This document shows positions 31,590-42,039 of a stretch of DNA of 64,000 bases, one piece after another. A model generated the notes under the pieces. The model ran no database searches. It was not told the origin of the DNA and was given only the letters and a program-made list of their open reading frames with translations. This stretch comes from Epiperipatus broadwayi. Its lineage: Eukaryota > Onychophora > Udeonychophora > Euonychophora > Peripatidae. The stretch covers positions 62,001 through 126,000 of the forward strand of contig JAQFVV010000945.1 in NCBI GenBank assembly GCA_028023455.1. The letters run 5' to 3'. Made by a program: the position numbers and the translations under genes. Each line of letters starts with the position of its first letter. Positions within the stretch are counted from its first letter, which is position 1.

Positions 31590-31705
31590 TATATTGGAAT
31601 TAAATATTTTCATGAATTGTTATTATAATAAAGAATAGAAAAGGAAATTATATCCATGTTAACAGAAATAACTTTTGCCTTTTGATACTGCCAGGAAACA
31701 TCTAT
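31590..31705 (+). repeat. dispersed repeat D, copy 2
   Basis: TAATAAAGAATAGAAAAGG, TATCCATGTTAACAGAAATA and ACTTTTGCCTTTTGATACTG match 9640-9710 and 46055-46125. Confidence 0.5.
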
Positions 31706-31829
31706 TTTAATATATGCAATTCTCATGCATATCAATTGGTGACATTCAATAGTATTCATCTAATTTGTCATTGCTTTTTGAATATTAAAGATAATGTAAA
31801 GATGTTCCCTATCATAATACTTAAAGTAA

Positions 31830-32480
31830 TAGAGCAGCAGACACTGGAGTTCAAAACCCCCAAACTTCAATGCAACTCTGTTATATCTGGTGCTCAAACT
31901 TCTTATGGATTTCTCAGCAATAAAGTTATCTCATTATTTTTAGTAGGAATTAATAATATATATTGTATATTTTTTTTATTTCTGGTAGGATTTTTATTAT
32001 AAGTAAGTCTAAAATATTATGTATGCATATATGCATATTTACAGTGTGTCCTAATAAAAAGGTGACTGGTTCTTTCTCCAAACTGCCTGCAGGGTTACCT
32101 TTAAAAATGTATGTTATGTTGTGGCATAGTTTAATTATTCACCATACAAATTTTAAAGTGTTGGCATTAGTATGACTAGATTAGCATGAAATGTGACAGT
32201 GTGTTTTATATCTTTGTCAATCATGTTTGTGCTCTCCAAATCAATCACAAAATCTTGCAAACCATTTAAAAACATTATTGAAAACCATGACTTCACTGCT
32301 ATAGATAGTCCAAACCATTTCAAATGTTTCCATAGTCAAATTTTCTACAGTTTAAAACAAAATTTAACTATATCCTGTTGTTCCATTGTGAGTTATAGTA
32401 AAATACACACTGTCATATTTCATGTTACAACTTGTGACCCAGAGATGATAGCAATTTAAAGTTTTTGTGGTGAATAGCTA
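31830..32480. other. intronic spacer
   Basis: A SINE-like piece lies at 31850-31930 (see 20.7 kb). The open frames at 31682-32459 cross several repeats and show no domain. Nothing else is recognised. Confidence 0.3.
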
Positions 32481-32494
32481 AACTTTATCATTAT

Positions 32495-32690
32495 AAAATA
32501 TAATATTAATATTATCTATGTTCTTTATTACTTTTTACAAAGCTTTTTTTACAACCTACTATTGATGGTTTCGATTACCCCAGCAATCTTTTTCAGAACT
32601 CTAACAATAGTGGGTTGTAAAAAAAGCATTGTGAAAAGTAGTAAAGAACATAGATGGTATTAATATTATATGGATTTGGCAATAGAATAA
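32495..32690. repeat. hairpin element with family-3 motif
   Basis: The left arm TATCTATGTTCTTTATTACT ... ACAACCTACTATTG is inverted at the right (AATAGTGGGTTGTAAAAAAA ... GAACATAGATGGTATTAAT). On the minus strand the loop holds CTGAAAA, GATTGC-TGGG-GTAATC and GAAACCATC, a decayed relative of the 29.1 kb motif. Confidence 0.6.
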
Positions 32691-32861
32691 GATGATGTTG
32701 TAATACTATATTGTTATGTAAGCATTAATTCAGAGATGGCATTGCAGGCAACGTGGAGAGAGAATAAGTCATCAATTATTTTTCTTCTGAGACACACTCT
32801 GTACACATTAATTCAACTATTGATTGTTATAATAAAAGAGATAAAACTAAAAATATATTAC

Positions 32862-33082
32862 CTGTCCATAAAAATTCTGAATTGAATCCTGAGCCAAAAC
32901 CATGGGAAATTAGTTGAGAGTGTATTTGCTTTTGAAATTTCTTGGTATACAAAAAGCCACATCCTTTAGGACAACACAACCACTTGTGACCATTGGAAAC
33001 ATAAAAGTCTGCATTGAGAGAAGATAAGTCCATTGGCAAAACACCCAATGCATGAGCGCCATCTACAAGTACACACACATTC
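32862..33082 (-). CDS. class V aminotransferase-like gene, PLP-lysine exon
   Basis: This minus-strand exon lies between acceptor AG at 33084-33083 and donor GT at 32861-32860. With the CG carried from the previous exon it reads R, then NVCVLVDGAHALGVLPMDLS, SLNADFYVSNGHKWLCCPKG and CGFLYTKK, ending HGFGSGFNSEFLWTG. VDGAHA holds the aspartate that contacts the PLP ring nitrogen, and the lysine of GHKW is the expected Schiff-base lysine in class V aminotransferases. CCPKG.GFLY and the SHGFGSGF.SEF.W.G segment are typical of the isopenicillin N epimerase-like subgroup. The true substrate of animal members is not established, so I assign no specific reaction. No stops or frameshifts are present. 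Confidence 0.9.
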
Positions 33083-33084
33083 CT

Positions 33085-33650
33085 AGTAAAAAAAAAAAGT
33101 TAAATATTGAATTATATGTTGATACATATATTTTTACAGGTAATAATAGCAAATATTTTTTTTATGGGGGGAGGGAGGGACAAAAGTGTAGATCTCAAGT
33201 GAAATGACAGGTGAGGGAACAATTCGTGCGGAGAAAAAAATCAACTGCTATTGCCTAATCACTTTTAGAACTATAAATAATATCCAAACTTGTATTCGAG
33301 TATTTCAAAATTGTATTCATCATGTTTCAGGCAACGGTATATTAATCAGACAGTTTGTTGCTTGGTAGGTCATAAGATGTTGAGCATCGGAAATAACAAG
33401 GTTGGCTATGATCCATGGACTCTGTCGTTGCACTAAATTACAGATGTAACTTGTAAAGTCATATTCTATTCTCTCTTTGGAAATTGAATCACTTATTCCC
33501 ATAAGAAAAAAATGAAATGCAAAATTGTTGGTCAGATGTGATGCGAATACAAAGGGGCTCGCAAGAATAATCAGGACTATTCATCATTTTATATAAAAGA
33601 AACATCTTGGTACCTAAAAGGGTCAATCCAAAATATTTGTCATATAGATA
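33085..33650. other. intronic spacer
   Basis: It contains a G-rich run (GGGGGGAGGGAGGGA at about 33166). An open minus-strand frame at 33320-33502 has no recognised domain and no splice signals that fit the gene. Confidence 0.35.
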
Positions 33651-33654
33651 TAAT

Positions 33655-34170
33655 TTTAAATATAGAAGCAGTTTAAATGCTGTTACAGTAAATAATACCC
33701 TCTCCTACTTTAGTACATGACAATACTATAGTAAAAAAAATGAAACATTTTCTTATTGGTCTTCTCTCTAAATTAAAAAAAATAATCGCCTTTTATACTT
33801 AAGGTAGAAAGAGTAAAGCCTAATCAATCTAATCTTATTGTCATATACTGAGGTGGGAGGGTATACTGCGGAAGCTTTTAAAGTGGTTCTATTTAATGTT
33901 ATATGTACTCATGTTATGAATTACTTTGTTACATATATGGATCGTTTAATATGTATTACAAAGTAAAATAAATAAAATAAGTAAGATAATTCTTTGCTTT
34001 GTTAGTAAAAAAGCAATCAGATCAATTTACAACCAATCAGATAATTAGATTGATTAGGATTCACTCCTTCTGCCTTAAGTATAAAAGATAATCTTACAGT
34101 ATTATTTATTGTAGCAGCATTTAATGCAATTCTATTTAATATTATATATAAACTTCCGCTTTACCATGCA
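33655..34170. repeat. foldback FB2, copy 2 plus partial third copy
   Basis: Arms at about 33665-33732 (TAAATGCTGTTACAGTAAAT ... TTTAGTACATGACAATAC) and 33838-33897 (TATTGTCATATACTGAGGTG ... TTTTAAAGTGGTTCTAT) are inverted copies. CAATCAGA and TGATTAG words with TATTGTAGCAGCATTTAATG at 34020-34135 are a further piece. This is the same family as at 14.26 kb. Confidence 0.55.
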
Positions 34171-34369
34171 CTCTTAAAAACCCATAAATAAAGACATCTG
34201 AAAATAGAAAATAATCCCAAAGATGAATTTTGTGCTGAATCAATAATCTCCAGTTAGAGCCAATCACAATCTCCTATACATTACTTCATCTTGTGCGTTT
34301 TGAGATAAGAATTATTCCACGTGCTTGTCCTTAATTTAAAAAAAACAACAATTAACTTTAAGTTTAATA

Positions 34370-34560
34370 TTAATATATCTAAGTGTATATTGGGATTAGG
34401 AATGATATGATAATCTCTAGCTTAATAAGTGATTAATTATAACCATTAATGTATTTAGATACCATGGATGGTATTAAAAGTATAAGTGCAGAAAATTTGA
34501 CACTTGTAATATGAGATTTTGCCAGGGTAAAAGATGTAAACCTGTAGTTCAGATTTATTT
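34370..34560 (+). repeat. Penelope pseudo-LTR fragment
   Basis: GATAATCTCTAGCTTAATAA, GTGATTAATTATAACCATTA and AATTTGACACTTGTAATAT match the pseudo-LTR downstream and start segments at 26.69 and 1 kb. A relic of the hammerhead flank is seen at 35065-35120 (CAGTTCAGTATGAAACAGAT). Confidence 0.45.
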
Positions 34561-35969
34561 ATATTTGCTTTATTGCTAATATAAACCATGATAATTCCAT
34601 TGATTTCCTATGAGAAGTAGAAGTCAACCAGAGATGTTCCAAAGGTGCTTTTAAAAATATATTTCTGAGTGGCTTCTACTAACCAGAAAATAAGTAATGG
34701 GAACCAAATGAAACATTATTGTAGGGCAGGCATTTATAAAAAATCCTAAATATAGGTTTATATACAAATATACATTAGAATTTAATTTATAGGTGATAAA
34801 CATTTTGCACTCACAACTTTGATACCATCCAATTCAGGTAAACACATTAATATATAAATGTTAATCATTTATGAGCCTAGAGATTATTATATCATTCCTA
34901 TCTCAGATATAAAATTTAAAGTTCATTTAAATATTAACATATCTATTTTTTTAACTAAACATAAACACAGAATATTTCAACATCATTTCATTTTTCCATG
35001 TGTAAATCTTAGAGATATGCATAAACCTTCCACTATAAGATTGTAACCTCAGCCAAAAAAAATGTGTCAGTTCAGTATGAAACAGATCTTGGAAGCCATT
35101 TGTCTTTTTCAAATGTCTCTACTTACATATTTCAAGAATGTGTCATGGACATGGAATGGAAGTTATATATATATAGACATTATTCTTAATTCTCCAAGTA
35201 CATTAATTTGCTGTAAATATTATCTTTGTGTTGGTATTTGGACTGAATCTCATTATACATCTTTTGGGCAGTAAATGTCATTTAGGAATTTTGAAGGGAT
35301 TCCGGATTTCTTTGCCCAAAAGGTGGATAATGGGGTTGAGATGTCAGCATATGCGATATTGATGACCGGTAAAAGCATAGATGTACTTATCTCTACACAC
35401 ATATATATATATATTTAACAATTTTATCAGAATATCATCTTCCCAATCATCATACGAATAAAAACTAGATTTTATAAGTTATTTAATTTGGAAAAATTAA
35501 TGATGGAAGTAAGAGTTAAATCTATGTTTATAAATAGTTTAATTGATGATAATATTAATAAGAGAAATATTTTTACCTGTTTTCCTTTTGATTTAATGAT
35601 TACTTTAACATTTAAGTAAATATGCATTTATTTTTATATAGCGCATGTTTATAAATTGTAATACATTAAAGATCAGCCTTTCAAGCTACTGTGCATGCAC
35701 TTTTTACTAGTGTTAATAATAAATGATAATAATGCGTTTATAATATTGGATGCATATTACAATTATTTTTTTACATAGTCTATGATATATGTTATTCAAC
35801 TAACTGGAATATTTTTTGCATAGGAGGATTCAGTTCATATGCTTAAACATGCGGTTAAAAAGAGTACCAAACACTCCATACAGTAGTGCCACCAAGTACA
35901 ATCCTTCATAATCAATGGAGGCAGGAAGAGTTGTGAATAAAATCCTTATTTAGCGCCTACTCATCCAAT

Positions 35970-36013
35970 ATCCCCAGACTAATTTTTAGCTTGTGGCTTT
36001 CATCAGTGAGGAG
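35970..36013 (-). ncRNA. hammerhead relic, family 2, left arm of FB1c
   Basis: The minus strand reads TCCTCA, CTGATGA, AAGC-CACAA-GCT, AAAA (expected GAAA), ATTAGTC and TGGGGA. Helix I pairs TCCTCA with TGGGGA over six pairs. The cleavage triplet is GUC. One core base (G12) is mutated. Confidence 0.55.
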
Positions 36014-36112
36014 CCTTGGATTTGAAAACACTGTACTTAGATCTTAGGATTCAATCGCTGCTGGAGGATGGCATTGGATCTGATCTGACTGCAGTGCTCT
36101 CAAATCCAAGGC

Positions 36113-36160
36113 TCATCACTGATGAAAGCCACAAGCTAGAAACTAGTCTAGGAATGTTGG
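36113..36160 (+). ncRNA. hammerhead relic, family 2, right arm of FB1c
   Basis: CTGATGA at 36119-36125, AAGC-CACAA-GCTA, GAAA at 36139-36142 and CTAGTC at 36143-36148 give a full core with palindromic helix III ACUAGU and a GUC triplet. Helix I is damaged here (CATCA against TAGGA). The two arms are thus broken at different positions. Confidence 0.55.
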
Positions 36161-36374
36161 AAGAGTAGATAATAAATAGGGATTTTATGCACAAATCTTT
36201 TTGCATCCATTGATTATGAAGGCTTGCATTTGATGGCATTACTGTATGAGAGTTTGATATAGTTTGTTACTGTAGAAAGTGCACTTATACAATAATTTTT
36301 TGAATTCCAATGAAAATCATCAATTACAACTCTCAGAAAATTAAGCATCACCATTAAGAACTGAAACACAGGCT

Positions 36375-36540
36375 TATTATATACCTGATTGCTGGTTTAG
36401 CATGAAATACGTATATTGGTGATTGTTTATCTTTTCAACATATATGTGTTTAAGTGTAACAGTATTATTAGATAGAGTGGAGAGTGGTGGTTCATGTCAA
36501 AGTCTGTGCTCATATACCCTATATATATATATTATAACAA
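36375..36540 (+). repeat. family-1 ribozyme repeat, 5'-truncated (copy F)
   Basis: The element begins in the ribozyme: CTGATTGCTGGTTTAGCAT lacks three core bases and the helix I 5' strand. It then has GAAA, TACGTATA, TTGGTGATT and a normal end with GTCTGTGCTCATATACCCT. The CTGAAACACAGGCTTATTAT word just before it is the far end of this repeat family, so this is a deletion product. Confidence 0.6.
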
Positions 36541-38605
36541 TCGGAAGTGTAAGTGGAGATCGAATCTAACTGAAAAAACAATATCTGCAACTACCAGGGC
36601 GCCATCTAGGCATTTGAGCCTAGAAACATTTATAAAGTAGGCAGATACGCGCTGTTAAGATTCCACTTTATTTAAATATTCCGATCGTTAGCCCAAGTCA
36701 CTAGCTCAGTGAGTAGCAGAGATAATAAAATATAAATTTTATATCTTAAATATAAAAGAATAAAAGCCACTGCCAGAAATTAACACATAAAAATATTTAT
36801 TTACGCACATATAAAATCATTCTAAATTCGAGGAATAAGTTTAACCTTTAGATTTTTATATTAACTTGTAAATTTACATTTAAAAAGATTTCAATAAGTT
36901 TAATTTTTATTTAGTGAGTCGAGTATGAATAGACTATATAGGTCTGCATTTGAAAAGAAAATATTCTTTCCCTTATTTAACCTTAGGCCAAAAGTTCGTA
37001 GTCAAAACGGCGCCAATCCATCTGATACATTTATGTATTCAATGTAGCATGAAAATACGACAACACAAAATACTGTACTGTCAGGAATGTACATCTGAAC
37101 AGTAAGTAGAATTAGAGAAGACATTGACTCTCCACCAACAGGAATGTTACATCTGTTGGCAAGTAGAACAATAAACAAAAAACTCCATAGGAATGGACTG
37201 CGGTCTTCTGCCGACTTACAAACCCATCCATAGGCAAACAGAAAGTGTGTGGCGTATATATGCAATCCTGCCCGTAGCGGATCTCATACTACATCTACTA
37301 ATTACACAAATATATCCAATCCATTGAGCCAATTCAACTACGAAACGAATAACCTAAGATTACCCTCCCTTAATATAACTTTACAAAACTATATAGCCAT
37401 TCACGCCCGACTTAAATTTAACATTTAGATACGTTCGCACAAATGAATTTTATAAAATTTGTTTTAAAATGTTGAGTATAGATCAGCTGCACAGATTCCA
37501 CGGTCAAAAACATTCCAAATTAAACACAACCGATCAAAATACAAAGTCATCGATAAACGTCACTTGCATAGGGAATATACAAATCCCATTAGCATTCATC
37601 GTAAGATGCTGCAGTGATATCGTTGACCTATATATTCTAATCGAATGTGAAAACCACAACATAATCAACCGCTAAAGAATCTATGCAACGTCCATACCCA
37701 ACCTTAAATTTCCTCATTTAAAATTTAAACAATAAATATTAATACAAATAAAATAATAAATGGAAATGATTTTTTTTTTTTTATCAAACGCAAATATATA
37801 AAATTAAACATTTTCAATTGATTTTAAACTTAAAAGTCAGATAGAAGTTCATAAGCTTGAACGAAAGTTCTTAGTTATTTTTAAATTTAGAGTTCATGTC
37901 AATATAGCTTACAGTAGAAGAGTCCAGGTTCCTGTTTTTTAATTCCCGCGACGTCTCCATTGGAAGATAATGTTCTGGAGGTAGCATTAGCTGGTTCCAT
38001 TCTTGTATCACAGTCTTTTCATTTTATATTTTTTTTAAAACAAAAAAAAAATGAGAGAGAACGGCAAGTGCGTCTTACCGTTCTCATCAAATCAAGTCCG
38101 AAAAAACTGTCTGGAACTCAATATTTCTCTTTTTATAGTAAATCTCCAGATTGAATGAACAAAGACGTCACTAATCCAAATTTTCGTTCGGGTCCGGGCT
38201 GAGGCTTGGTGCTTCCATTGGTCAAGCTAAAATCTCTTTATTCTCTTATCTAATTTACTCTCTGACTTTTTAATTAGACAGCTTTTGGATAATTAATAAA
38301 CAATCATTTCCATTTACAGATTACAGGAATTAATTAATACCTGTTTTTATTTTTACTTACGTTATTTCTTTTTTAAACTATTTTTATATTTAAATCTTTT
38401 TTTATAAAAAAAATACATTCAAATACCTTTTTTTATTTATTAAAAAAAAATATTTTTAAAGTTTAGCATCTGTGCGAATATATACGTTTAACAAACATTT
38501 TAATTTTAGCGTTTAGTTTTTTTTTCTTTTTAATACACTTATTTTTATATGCGAACTTAAAAGTTTTTATTTCAATTTAATGTAACGACATATTTATATA
38601 TCGTT
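36541..38605. other. intronic spacer, somewhat less AT-rich, no gene recognised
   Basis: AACAATCGGAA (36538) and TTCCGATCGTT (36680) could be ends of a small inverted-repeat element. The open frames at 37002-37265 and 37469-37675 lie in a more C-rich stretch but show no domain. GAGAACGGCAAG/CTTACCGTTCTC at about 38058-38085 forms a short hairpin. I see nothing I can name. Confidence 0.3.
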
Positions 38606-38607
38606 AC

Positions 38608-39050
38608 AATATATATATAGACACAGCTATATAATAAGCCTGTGTTTCAGTTATTACATTGTAGAGATGTTTGCCCATCCTTGCATATGTATTAAATGGA
38701 TTATGTCCTGTACATGTGGGGTTCAGATTGACCTTAGGCCAACATGAGTGTGACAAGAATCTTGGCCTCAGGGTGGCCTTTGAGCATTCCATCATCAGAT
38801 TTTCAATTGGATGGATGGTTGAAGAGTTGGAGTGTGGAGTAGATTGAAGCCTGTCCATTAAAGTATGAGGATTGTCTATCTTAATATATATCTGAGCACT
38901 TATAGTATATATGTGTGGAGATGATAATCTGGACCAACTGATGATTGCTGGTTTAGCATGAAATACATATATTGGTGATGTGTTTAAGTGTATCAGTGGG
39001 TCGTGTGAAAGTCTGTGCTCATATACCCTATATATTATAGGTTATTAAGA
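38608..39050 (+). repeat. family-1 ribozyme repeat, near full length (copy G)
   Basis: It starts with the far-end word (AATAAGCCTGTGTTTCAGTT in this orientation), then TGTCCTGTACATGTGGGGTT, AACATGAGTGTGACAAG, CATTCCATCATCAGATTTTC and GTCCATTAAAGTATGAGG. The hammerhead follows, then the end GAAAGTCTGTGCTCATATAC. Similar far segments occur at 12.28-12.48 and 58.44-58.6 kb, which defines a unit of roughly 440 bp. Confidence 0.7.
38920..38985 (+). ncRNA. hammerhead ribozyme, family 1 copy G, intact core
   Basis: Helix I is ACCAA (38933-38937) with TTGGT (38972-38976). The core CTGATGA is at 38938-38944 and helix II is TGCT/AGCA. GAAA is at 38960-38963, and helix III AUACAUAU precedes the predicted cleavage after A38971. 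The outer helix is shorter than in copy E because the downstream GATTATT is replaced by GATGTGTTT. Confidence 0.7.
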
Positions 39051-39384
39051 CAAAGCACCATTTTGCCACTTAATTCATTCATTGATAATAATTTTCAAAG
39101 AAATATGAAGTAAAATATAGATTAGATAAAAGGTTTTATAATAGCTGAAAAATAAAAATCAGTATACATTTTAGAAGCAGTAACCTACCCTATATCACTT
39201 TAGAGTTATGCATGTAAGCATAATCAGACATCACATGGCATATGTGAATGAGATTTTTACTCATGATTATTTGAGCTAAAGTAGAAGAAATACTGCTTCT
39301 ATTGCAGATTGTAATTGTAAGTTAGAAGAGCTACTAAACATCACATGATCACTATCTCTTATACTAGCACATAATTATTATTAA

Positions 39385-39630
39385 ACAAGGTAAAACTCTC
39401 CATACAGTAGTGCCATCCTGTGCCAACCAGAGTAATCAATGGATGCCAGAAGGCTTGTGCAAAAAATCCTTATCTAGTGCCTACTCATCCAATATCCCCA
39501 GACTAGTTTCTGGCTTGTGGCCTTTGTCAGTGAGGAACCTTGGATCTGAGAGCAAGCCTTCTGGCATCCATTGATTACTCTGGTTGGCACAGGGTGGCAC
39601 TACTGTATGGAGAGTTTTGCCTTGTTTAAG
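39385..39630. repeat. foldback FB1, copy d
   Basis: Terminal arms of about 76 bp (39389-39464 and 39553-39628) are almost perfect inverted copies: AAACAAGGCAAAACTCTCCA at one end, TGGAGAGTTTTGCCTTGTTT at the other. The left arm is longer and includes the hammerhead segment. The ends are bounded by TTAA-like bases, but a target duplication is not certain. Confidence 0.75.
39494..39537 (-). ncRNA. hammerhead ribozyme, family 2, one core change
   Basis: The minus strand reads TCCTCA, CTGACAA (expected CTGANGA), AGGC-CACAA-GCCA, GAAA, CTAGTC and TGGGGA. Helix I is six pairs. Helix II is GGC/GCC where the 36.1 kb copy has AGC/GCU, a compensatory change. The single G-to-A in the CUGANGA box would weaken or kill it. 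Confidence 0.6.
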
Positions 39631-40239
39631 TTAGAAGAGGTATACGATTGAGTATACACATTTCTTTTGCCAAAGAGATCAAAGTTGTTTATAACAGAAA
39701 ACACTAAAATATATAATTAGCAATATAATGGAGAAGTAAATAGCTGGGGAGAAAATTGGCTTGGTTCACAATTTTAGGGTGTTTGAATTCTTTTGGGCCA
39801 AGATGGCTACCGGGTTGATATTTACAATCTATTCCTCGATTGATGAAGAATAATTTTTAGAAACCAGCCTAAAAATCTGGTTTAAACAACTAAAACATCT
39901 TATGCTGATTATTCTTATGCTTACACAAGTTGTATTGCATGGAAAGAGTTGCTATTACTTCAAAAATCTGGTTTAGATTATCTTCTAATTGTCATTGATC
40001 ATTCTTATGGAGAGGAAGCAAGAAAGGAAATATATATCTAGACTAACTGCAATCAAAGTCATGTTGTTAAGCATATTGAATTTGGTTTACAATTTTTAAA
40101 AATTATCTCTTAGTTTTTTAAATATTACTGACAAATTTGAAAAATATGACAAATATAACCTAAATATGTAATGACAAATGCATAGACTTAGATTCAAAAT
40201 TGAACTGGCTTCTAACACCTTACATAAAATTTAATGCCC

Positions 40240-40700
40240 TTAAACTAGATGCAAAATAAAATGCTATGGAGAATCCCAGGGTATTCCTACCCACATTACT
40301 GTCAGCACACCAATATGTAATAAAAGAGCATCTGACAACTTGAATATAACTCTATTTTCCTGGAATATCAGAAAGTACTAGGACATATATTTAATCCCAC
40401 ATCTGCTGCTATAGAATATAGTGAAAAAATGATGCAAATGGAAACTTAGAAAAGCATGATATGGAGCTAACAACACCTATGCTATAAACCACAATGAATC
40501 ATGCTTTCCCCTTTCCAAAAAATGGATGCTTTGAACTTTAGTTTGCATAAATTTAAATACCATTGGCCTATATAACCATTCCACCTTTTTCCTATTCTCA
40601 TTCTGTTATAAATATGAGGACACAGTTAAGCCCTAGAAAGCAGTAAGCCATCATCGTATTACTTTACTCAGCTTCTCTAGTGCTGCATTACAACAAACTT
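40240..40700 (+). pseudogene. Penelope-like element GIY-YIG fragment, decayed
   Basis: Broken frames read KIKCYGESQGIPTHI, FLEYQKVLGHIFNPTSA and the hallmark end NHNESCFPLSKKWM (about 40495-40540). They are followed by the tail ATAAATATGAGGACACAG ... CCCTAGAAAGC at 40608-40645. The order matches the element at 406-960. After an FB1 insertion, the corresponding pseudo-LTR with hammerhead appears at 41030-41345. Confidence 0.6.
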
Positions 40701-40704
40701 AACC

Positions 40705-40935
40705 TATATTATAAATAAATATGTCAATAAACATCACATGATCACCAATACATATAGAGAGTTTTGCTTGTTTTAAATAAATATGCCATAAGATTTAATA
40801 TTAAACCACTAAACATCGCATGATCACCTATCTTTATGCTTGCACAAGCTGTTTTCACAAAGGCAAAACTCTCCATACAATAGTGCCATTCAGTGCAAGC
40901 CAGAGCAATCAAGGGATGCAGGAAGGTCTGTGAAT
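40705..40935. repeat. foldback FB1, copy e, partial
   Basis: AACATCACATGATCACCAAT, GAGAGTTTTGCTTGTTTTAA, GCACAAGCTGTTTTCACAAA, GGCAAAACTCTCCATACAAT and TGCAAGCCAGAGCAATCAAG are FB1 outer and flank sequences in both orientations. The element interrupts the Penelope element around it. Confidence 0.55.
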
Positions 40936-41029
40936 TTGAAAAGTTATAAGTAAATTTAAATAAAAACACATGGAGAAAAGAATAGACTTGAATTAATTAT
41001 ACCAAATGGTTTTATTAACTAATAATGGA

Positions 41030-41345
41030 TATATTAACCTTTAATTGAAGTTTAAAGTATTTATCAGGCTTAGAAATTAAATGATAATTTCTAGCCTATT
41101 AAATAATTGATAATAATCTTTAAAATATTAATCTGGAGAATATGATGTCAGTATTCTAAGTACAGAATGTTTGGAGCCTTTAGATCAAAATATGATAATT
41201 TGATATTGATAAATATTGAGCAAGAATAATAAAGATATGTGAGAAAGTTTGACTTTGGCTAACTGATGAACACTGGCTAAATATGAAATACATCTTAGGG
41301 TCATTCAATTTGGTTCTGTTTATCATTAAGTTTATGACACTCCTG
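41030..41345 (+). repeat. Penelope pseudo-LTR with decayed hammerhead copy I
   Basis: TTTCTAGCCTATTAAATAAT, GATAATTTGATATTGATAAA and the core at 41255-41305 follow the same order as at 26.65-27.56 kb. The core is GGCTAA, CTGATGA at 41263-41269, a weak helix II, GAAA at 41285-41288, TACATCTT. CTGATGA and GAAA are kept, but helices I, II and III are poorly paired. Confidence 0.55.
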
Positions 41346-41399
41346 AAGTATCTTTGTAGCATATTAATATGTCCCAATACCTTTGCAGAAAACCATTCC

Positions 41400-41660
41400 T
41401 CTATAATAACTGAAACACAGGCTTATTATATACCTGTGTCTATATATGTAATATATAGGATATATGAGCACAGACTTTCACACCACCCACCACTCTCCAC
41501 TCTATCTCATAACACTGATACACTTGAACACATATATGTTGAAAAGATAAATAATCACCAATATACGTATTTCATGCTAAACCAGCAATCATCAGTTGGT
41601 CCAGATTACTATCTCTACACATATATGCTACAAGTGCTCAGATATATTTTAAGATAATAT
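41400..41660 (-). repeat. family-1 ribozyme repeat, minus strand (copy H)
   Basis: On the plus strand: CTGAAACACAGGCTTATTAT (family end word), ATATGAGCACAGACTTTCAC, ATCTCATAACACTGATACAC, then the ribozyme in reverse complement and GCTCAGATATATTTTAAGAT. The inner far segment is absent. The ORF at 41283-41657 runs across it by chance. Confidence 0.65.
41550..41610 (-). ncRNA. hammerhead ribozyme, family 1 copy H, intact core
   Basis: Minus strand: ACCAA (41600-41596), CTGATGA (41595-41589), helix II TGCT/AGCA, GAAA (41573-41570), TACGTATA, TTGGT (41561-41557). Helix III AUACGUAU is a perfect palindrome. The AATC/GATT outer pairing is kept. This is the best case for a dimeric hammerhead in the window. 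Confidence 0.7.
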
Positions 41661-41719
41661 ATAGGTATACTGAATCAGAAAATAAATAATAATTACAGGA
41701 AAATTATATTATATATCAT

Positions 41720-42035
41720 ATATTTAATGCGATATGTGAGTCCAGTGCAAGATTTCTTCCTCAGTTTACTTTAGTTTATTCTTAGTTATTTACAATAGTT
41801 GCTAATGCAAAAAATTCTAATTTGCATAAATAAATATTGTAAAATAGTAATGACATGGCTAAAGTTTCCATTTCTAAGGTGAACAAAATACAGATACGTT
41901 ACATGATCATGCCACTGTACTGTTAATTTTACGAATCATCTTTAATTGAGTGAAAATATCAAATTCCTTTTCATCAAAGAGTAAAATATACTCTATTATT
42001 TGGAATATGATAATATATCTATGGGCTTGATTTTT
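41720..42035. other. intronic spacer
   Basis: Nothing is recognised between the ribozyme repeat and the LINE fragment that follows. Confidence 0.35.
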
Positions 42036-42039
42036 GACA

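Larger units (their letters stand above)
35865..36255. repeat. foldback FB1, copy c, two hammerhead-bearing arms
   Basis: Arms of about 160 bp (35875-36035, 36095-36255) are inverted copies. The outer ends are CACTCCATACAGTAGTGCCA and TGGCATTACTGTATGAGAGT. The inner part has the CCTACTCATCCAATATCCCC / GAATGTTGGAAGAGTAGAT words. Each arm has a family-2 hammerhead reading outward from the centre. The ORF at 36051-36239 is an accident of the arm. Confidence 0.7.

Noticed and set aside
31682-32459. Consecutive plus-strand frames of 106, 70 and 88 codons
   Set aside because: They are in different frames, with no domain or splice link; AT-rich chance frames over a SINE-like piece.
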